DNA of 64,000 nucleotides from Rhizophagus irregularis (lineage: Eukaryota > Glomeromycota > Glomeromycetes > Glomerales > Glomeraceae), in the NCBI RefSeq assembly GCF_026210795.1, contig NC_089445.1, positions 1,736,001-1,800,000 of the forward strand, read 5' to 3'. The notes under the pieces are model-generated. The model was given only the letters and a program-made list of their open reading frames with translations. It ran no database searches and had not been told where the DNA came from. The translations under genes and the position numbers were made by a program. Below, in pieces: positions 59,201 to 64,000 of the stretch (the first letter of the stretch is position 1; each line of letters starts with the position of its first letter).

Positions 59201-59683
59201 GATTCCATTGAACAAGATAGTGATACGGGTCCAAATATGATGAGTGATACTCTAAGGAATAATGGATTACAAAATATTCATCCTTCACAAAGGTATGTGT
59301 TTATGGATACGAGTGATAATGATTCCCAAATTGTTTATGAGGGATATGGTCATTTATCCTCAAATGAGACTCATCAGAGAATTTTAAACAAGATCCCTCG
59401 ACGAATGAGGAAGAAAGAAAATGAAAACGAAAACGGTCAGATCATCGCTACTGGTAGCGACAATCAACAATATTTGTCCAATAAAGATGCCTTAATTGTC
59501 TTATCTCGACGTTCAAGTGGCCATTGTGGTGTCATACCAAAGTTCGGTGGTGGTAATGAAAACAGTACTCCTTCTTCTATTGGGTTTGGATTTGAAGAAA
59601 ATCACTTTAATCATATTGATGGTAATGTTATAAATAATGAAATGAAGGAAGTTAATGTTGGACTTGACATGCAACATTACTGA
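56210..59683 (+). CDS. Zn2Cys6 transcription factor with fungal-specific TF domain
   Basis: DNA-binding regulator of the fungal Gal4-like class. Four exons, 56210-56360, 56591-57340, 57453-58235 and 58320-59683, join to 1,016 codons (1,015 aa). Residues about 27-60 form the zinc cluster CDTCRRRKVKC...PCANCTRGAYQC, with spacing C-x2-C-x6-C-x5-C-x2-C-x6-C. The first intron splits it between the fifth and sixth Cys. A short KRPRGPPKG linker and a possible coiled coil (LIEDRLHTIESLLVNL) follow. The middle homology region runs from LLEKYFNHFHPYFPIINR through LSTVQALILLC, MAIRMAQSMGLNR and KLIWWGCFITDRLNSLANG (about 290-560). The rest is Ser/Gln/Pro-rich with a His/Gln/Pro tract. All frames are intact, and it is the best-preserved gene here. 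Target genes unknown. Confidence 0.95.
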
Positions 59684-62230
59684 AAGTTTTTTTTGATAAG
59701 ACTTTTCGGTATTAACAAACCATCCAATTATTAGATGTTTTTAATTATCATCAATTATTTTTTTTTTATTATTATTATTTTGACAATACACATATATATA
59801 TATATATACGATTTTTTTTTATTTTTATCTTTTTTTGGTGGGAATCGTTAATTTTTATATTTTCTACATTATATATATCATATACATTTTAACATGATTC
59901 AGGAAATTAAGATTTTGGGTAGAATAACGAATTATTCGGAAGTGTTTCATGGTTGAATGTGAAATATTTTTTTTAGGACACGGGTGTCATAAATATTTCT
60001 TCATTCAACAAACATTTATCAAATTTTTATATGGTATACGAGAGATGGATACATAATTATGTTCATATATAGGACTTTAATATGGAAAATGGGAATATTT
60101 TATGGGACTATATATGATTACAGGAAAAAAAAACACTATCACCCTATCATCACTTAATCAACTTATTATGACAAAAAAAAAATTATGTATTTAATGGCTA
60201 TTTCCTAAATTATTGATTATTATATTTATTATCACTATCATTTTGCTTTTCATTTTTTTTTATTTTATTTATCTTTCATTTTATTTTATTTTTTTATTAT
60301 GGGTAATTTTTTTTTTTTATAAATCTTTTAGATTTATATATATATTGGTATATGATTATTGTTATCAAAAGAAGGAAAAAAAAAAGATTACGTATTTTTT
60401 TTCAGATATTTTTTTTACTGGGTAAAAAAAAAAAAGATTACGTATTTTTTTTCAGATATTTTTTTTACTGGGTAAAAAAAAAAAAGAAAAAAAAAATATG
60501 TATATATGCGTCTTTTTTTTTTTAAAGGAAAAAAAAAAGAATAAAAAAATTAAATAAAATAAAATAAATAAAATAAAAGTGTATATTTTAATAAAAAAAA
60601 ATTTATTTATTACCTTTTTTTTTTGATCTTGACAAAAGTATCTTTAAAGGAGTGGTGTCGTGGTGTCTTAAAGGAATGGTGTCTTAAGAGTGGTGTGGTG
60701 TCTTATGGTTGATTGTTGTGCTTCGACATCATAGTAATACGATTACAATAAGTAAGGATAGTTTTTGATTTTTTTATTCGTGAAAGTAACGCGTTTATTT
60801 TATGATTTAATTTGGTAACTTTAGGAGGTTCAGAGTAAGCAAATCTACTATGTCTTTGAACTTTGTATATATAGAATCAGCGGTTTAGGGTACGGATTAG
60901 TATAGTAGGATTGGATTTAAAAAAAAAAATCATCGAGGATGGCGGGCTTGATTTATTGCATACTTTTAAAATATAGGGAAAAGTACTTTTAAATATATTT
61001 TTCGTAATCAACCATAAATACTAACATCAGAAGCATCACGACTTGATTGTATTAAAAGAACATATCGTAAAAAAATGGGAAAAATAAGCAACATTTACTA
61101 CGCTGATCGAAATCACTTTGAAACCCCAAAGTATTTCTCAAAATTTTTGATTTTTTTTTTTTTTAATTCGAAAAAAAATGAGTTAGCGAAAAATGAGTTA
61201 GACTATATCGACTATATCAATCTTTTTTTCGATTCAGTCTTCTCAATCCAATAATTTTTTTTCACCGATTTCACACTAATCATCAAGCATGGTGTGATGA
61301 AATTCTTAATCGCCGTTACTAGATCGGGTTTGAAAAAAAAAATAACGTAAGTACTTTTTTATTTGCAGATTAATCTATGTTAGAAAATTGTTCAAATGGC
61401 TACATGGATCTTTTACATACCGATCTTTTTTTTTTTCGGATCTTCCACGGTAAACCCCTTAGGTTCAAGCCGATGGCGAAATGAAACCAACCATATACAG
61501 ACCTTATCATTAGCCAAACATGAGCATGCATACGTTTATAGATTGGATTTAATTTAAAGAGTACATTTTAGAAGGATGTATTGTAGAGAAGGGTACACTG
61601 CATTGTGATTTAAATCTTATTTTACAATTATATACTGTATAGTAAGTATACTACTATATTATTGTATTGTATATCAAAAAAGGTATTGAATTCGATTTAT
61701 TTTTTTATTATTCAAGAAATTTATATAATTAATTAATAATTATATATTGATTAATCTTTGTCGGAATAACTTAAAAGTATTTGGATTATATAAAAATATT
61801 TACTTAAGTTAACTGGTTGATGTTTCGGTGTATTTCGGTCACTTAATTAAGACTATAAGATCGCAAGTCAAAGATCTTTAAATTGAATCAATCTTTTAAA
61901 CACCCAATCTTTTGAAATAATCTAAATATATACATAATGAATTCTATACGAATTCCATAACCGCACGAATTCTAAATTCCAGTTTTTAAATAAAAAAAAT
62001 TGTTCACTATTTCTTTGACCTAAAAAAAATTGTAATATAAGTCACGATGATGTGTTAATTGTTAATCAATTTCTAAAAATGGAATAAGAGATACTAAGAG
62101 CGAATCAAAATCAACCAACTTTCAAATCCAAGTATAAGTAACAAGGTGAAGGCTGAATAAATAATTCATTCGGGATTATAATAAAGGATCTAAAATTTTA
62201 TTTTAACAATTGTAAATAAAAATAAATTAA
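59684..62230. other. 3' flank of the TF and AT-rich intergenic DNA
   Basis: No gene. A direct duplication of about 52 bp (about 60378-60429 and 60430-60481) contains GATTACGTA, TTTCAGATA and ACTGGGT, and a GTGGTGTCTTA-type short repeat lies at 60650-60710. The first 200-400 bp probably hold the TF 3' UTR. No polyadenylation site could be fixed. Confidence 0.45.
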
Positions 62231-62234
62231 AAAA

Positions 62235-64000
62235 ATTAATAAATTATGCTAAGCAACCGAATTGTGGCATAATTTCAGGTTAAAAAACCAGAATTACTTA
62301 CCCTGTTCATAAAACCCTTTTAAATTAATCTATATAAACAAAAAGATAATAAAATGTAGTAAGATCGTTGAATTGTTTTCTCGGGATCGCCACACAATGC
62401 TAAGCAACCGAATTGAGAACATATTTTCAGGATATAGAACCAGTATCTTTTTTCATAAAACGGTTGTCAATAATTTGATTGAATTAGGAAATTAATAAAA
62501 TAGAGGGTCAATCAAAGAGATCATACAAAATCATACATGTCATTTTCTGGCATATTTTCAGGATAAAGAACCAGATTTACTATTCGCCTGTTCATAAAAT
62601 CCTCGCACATAAACTAAAAAGCTGATAGTTAGACATTGAAGCTTCTCGGATAGACGGACGAAATCGCCACTCAATGCTAAGCGACATATTTTCAGGATAT
62701 GGAACCAGAAATATTAATACCTTTTAATACCTTTTCATCAATAACTTGATTGAATTAGGAAATTAATAAATTAGAGTGCCAATCAAAGAGATCATGCATG
62801 TCATTTTCTCGGTTACGGTACATCCATTTTCTCGGGTTAAATAAGATCGCCATCCAATACTAAGCAACGAATTGTGGCATATTTTCAGGATAAAGAACCA
62901 GAATTATTATTCACCTGTTCATAAAACCCTTACACATAAATATCATTGAATTTTCTCGGATAGACGGACGAAATCGCCACTCAATGCTAAGCAACCGAGT
63001 TGAGACATATTTTCAAGTTGAACTACTACTCGCCTGTTCAGAAAACCCATTTAAATAAACTAAGAGAGAATAAAAAAGTGGAGATCGTTGAATTAATTCT
63101 TGAAGATTTAGTTCGTTAGCAGCAATTAAGACTTTTACAATATCCAAATATATCATATTCCTCCAAAGAAATTTTTACACCATAAATATACCATTATTTC
63201 TCGGGATGAACAAAATCGCCACTCGATGCTTGAGACATATTTTCAAGTTGAACTACTTAGAACGGGCAGTTAGTCAAGTTTACTCGTAATTATCCGTCTC
63301 CCAGAGAGCGTAAACATTTCCTTGCATCTGACGACTCTGACGTCACGGCTAAGAATTGATTAAGTACGTCTTCCGGGCAGTGATGTAAATTGGATTCGCA
63401 TAGTAGGCGCAGCGTATAATACTTTTATTTCCCGCGTATTTCGTTGAAAATATTAGGCGGCATTTTTCTTAGTAGCGTCTATCATTATATAAAGCGCATA
63501 TGAAATTAGTAGGTTGCGCATATGAATTTTATTAATGATATGCGCGTATAAGAATTTTTTGAATTTATAACACTGCGCGTATGTCTTACTCACCTGTTCA
63601 GAAAACCCTTGCAAATTAACTTAAATAAACTAGGAGATAAGTGGGTATATAAAGTATAAAAAGAGGAGATCGTTGAATGATTGTCTCGGGATAGACAAAA
63701 TTGTTTCGGGATAACCACTCAATGATAAGCAACCGAATTGAGGACATATTATAAGGTTATAACTTATAGAACCAGAATTTACTATTTATTTGATTATGGA
63801 AACAAATAATTTAAATAAATCAGAAAAGTAATAATCATGTTATTTTCTCGGGATTAACAAAATCGCCAAAGAGTGCCAAAGTGACATAATTTCAAGTTAG
63901 AAATATTACTCACCTCAATACTTGGCAATAACTTGAATAAATTAAATGGTAAACTGGACTGGTTATTAAAAAAGAGATCATCGTGTCGGATTAGCAAAAT
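62235..64000. repeat. Degenerate interspersed tandem array
   Basis: About ten irregular copies of a block containing GCTAAGCAACCGAATTG, ACATATTTTCAGGATA, GAACCAGAATTACT and CACCTGTTCATAAAACCC recur at about 62247, 62397, 62550, 62675, 62860, 62985, 63225, 63590, 63725 and 63880. A GATCGTTGAATT...TTCTCGGGAT word lies between them. Spacing varies from about 120 to 360 bp. The array continues past the window end. No open frames. Confidence 0.8.
63258..63585. mobile_element. GC-richer insertion in the 62-64 kb array
   Basis: About 330 bp interrupts a repeat unit: the words CAAGTTGAACTACT and CTCACCTGTTCAGAAAACCC, adjacent in the unit at 63012-63050, are separated here. The insert contains CTGACGTCACGG, GGGCAGTGATGTAAATTGG and several GCGCATATG words, and differs in composition from its surroundings. 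Ends and target duplication unresolved (a shared CTTA at the borders is suggestive). Confidence 0.45.

Overview
The window is about 75-80% A+T and eukaryotic. Genes are split by short introns (roughly 45-130 bp) with GTAAGT/GTATGT-type donors and TAG/CAG/AAG acceptors, and the content is repeat-dominated. A Zn2Cys6 transcription factor, many degraded transposon genes, and protein families that I associate with arbuscular mycorrhizal fungi (SAM-like domain proteins, hAT and CACTA-like multigene families) point to a glomeromycotan fungus such as a Rhizophagus relative. The lineage is inference, not proven.

Layout. 1-548: 3' end of an unrecognised plus-strand gene. 648-6127 (minus): a telomerase reverse transcriptase (TERT) gene in at least 19 exons. 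The exons sum to 968 codons including the stop, once a 1.2 kb hAT-type foldback element (3744-4942, perfect 8-bp target duplication) is removed from its CP-motif exon. 6397-10012: decayed CACTA/tnp2-like transposase gene. 10.7-17.5 kb: two arrays of splice-site-bounded mini-exon-like units on the minus strand, with a small Lys-rich gene (13151-14381) between them. 18.1-20.8 kb: a small gene, an hAT remnant, palindromic repeats, and a 1.36 kb inverted-repeat unit around a Cys-cluster exon. 21-29 kb: repeat-rich DNA, a foldback element, a decayed hypothetical gene and a Tigger/pogo scrap. 29573-32879: a complete Tc1/mariner-type element with TIRs and TA duplication carrying two genes. 32.9-37.4 kb: two oppositely oriented arrays of a palindromic repeat enclosing a repeat-rich gene. 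38-39.5 kb: minisatellites. 39.7-43.8 kb: another mini-exon array, an hAT transposase pseudogene and MITEs. 44.3-56.2 kb: about 12 kb of AT-rich DNA without convincing genes. 56210-59683: intact Zn2Cys6 regulator. 62.2-64 kb: a degenerate dispersed repeat array.

Only the TF and a few small genes look undamaged. Nearly all in-frame stops in the decayed genes can be explained by C-to-T changes on one strand or the other, which suggests cytosine deamination of silenced repeats. The two most interesting items are the TERT gene split by a recent hAT-type insertion and the mini-exon arrays.
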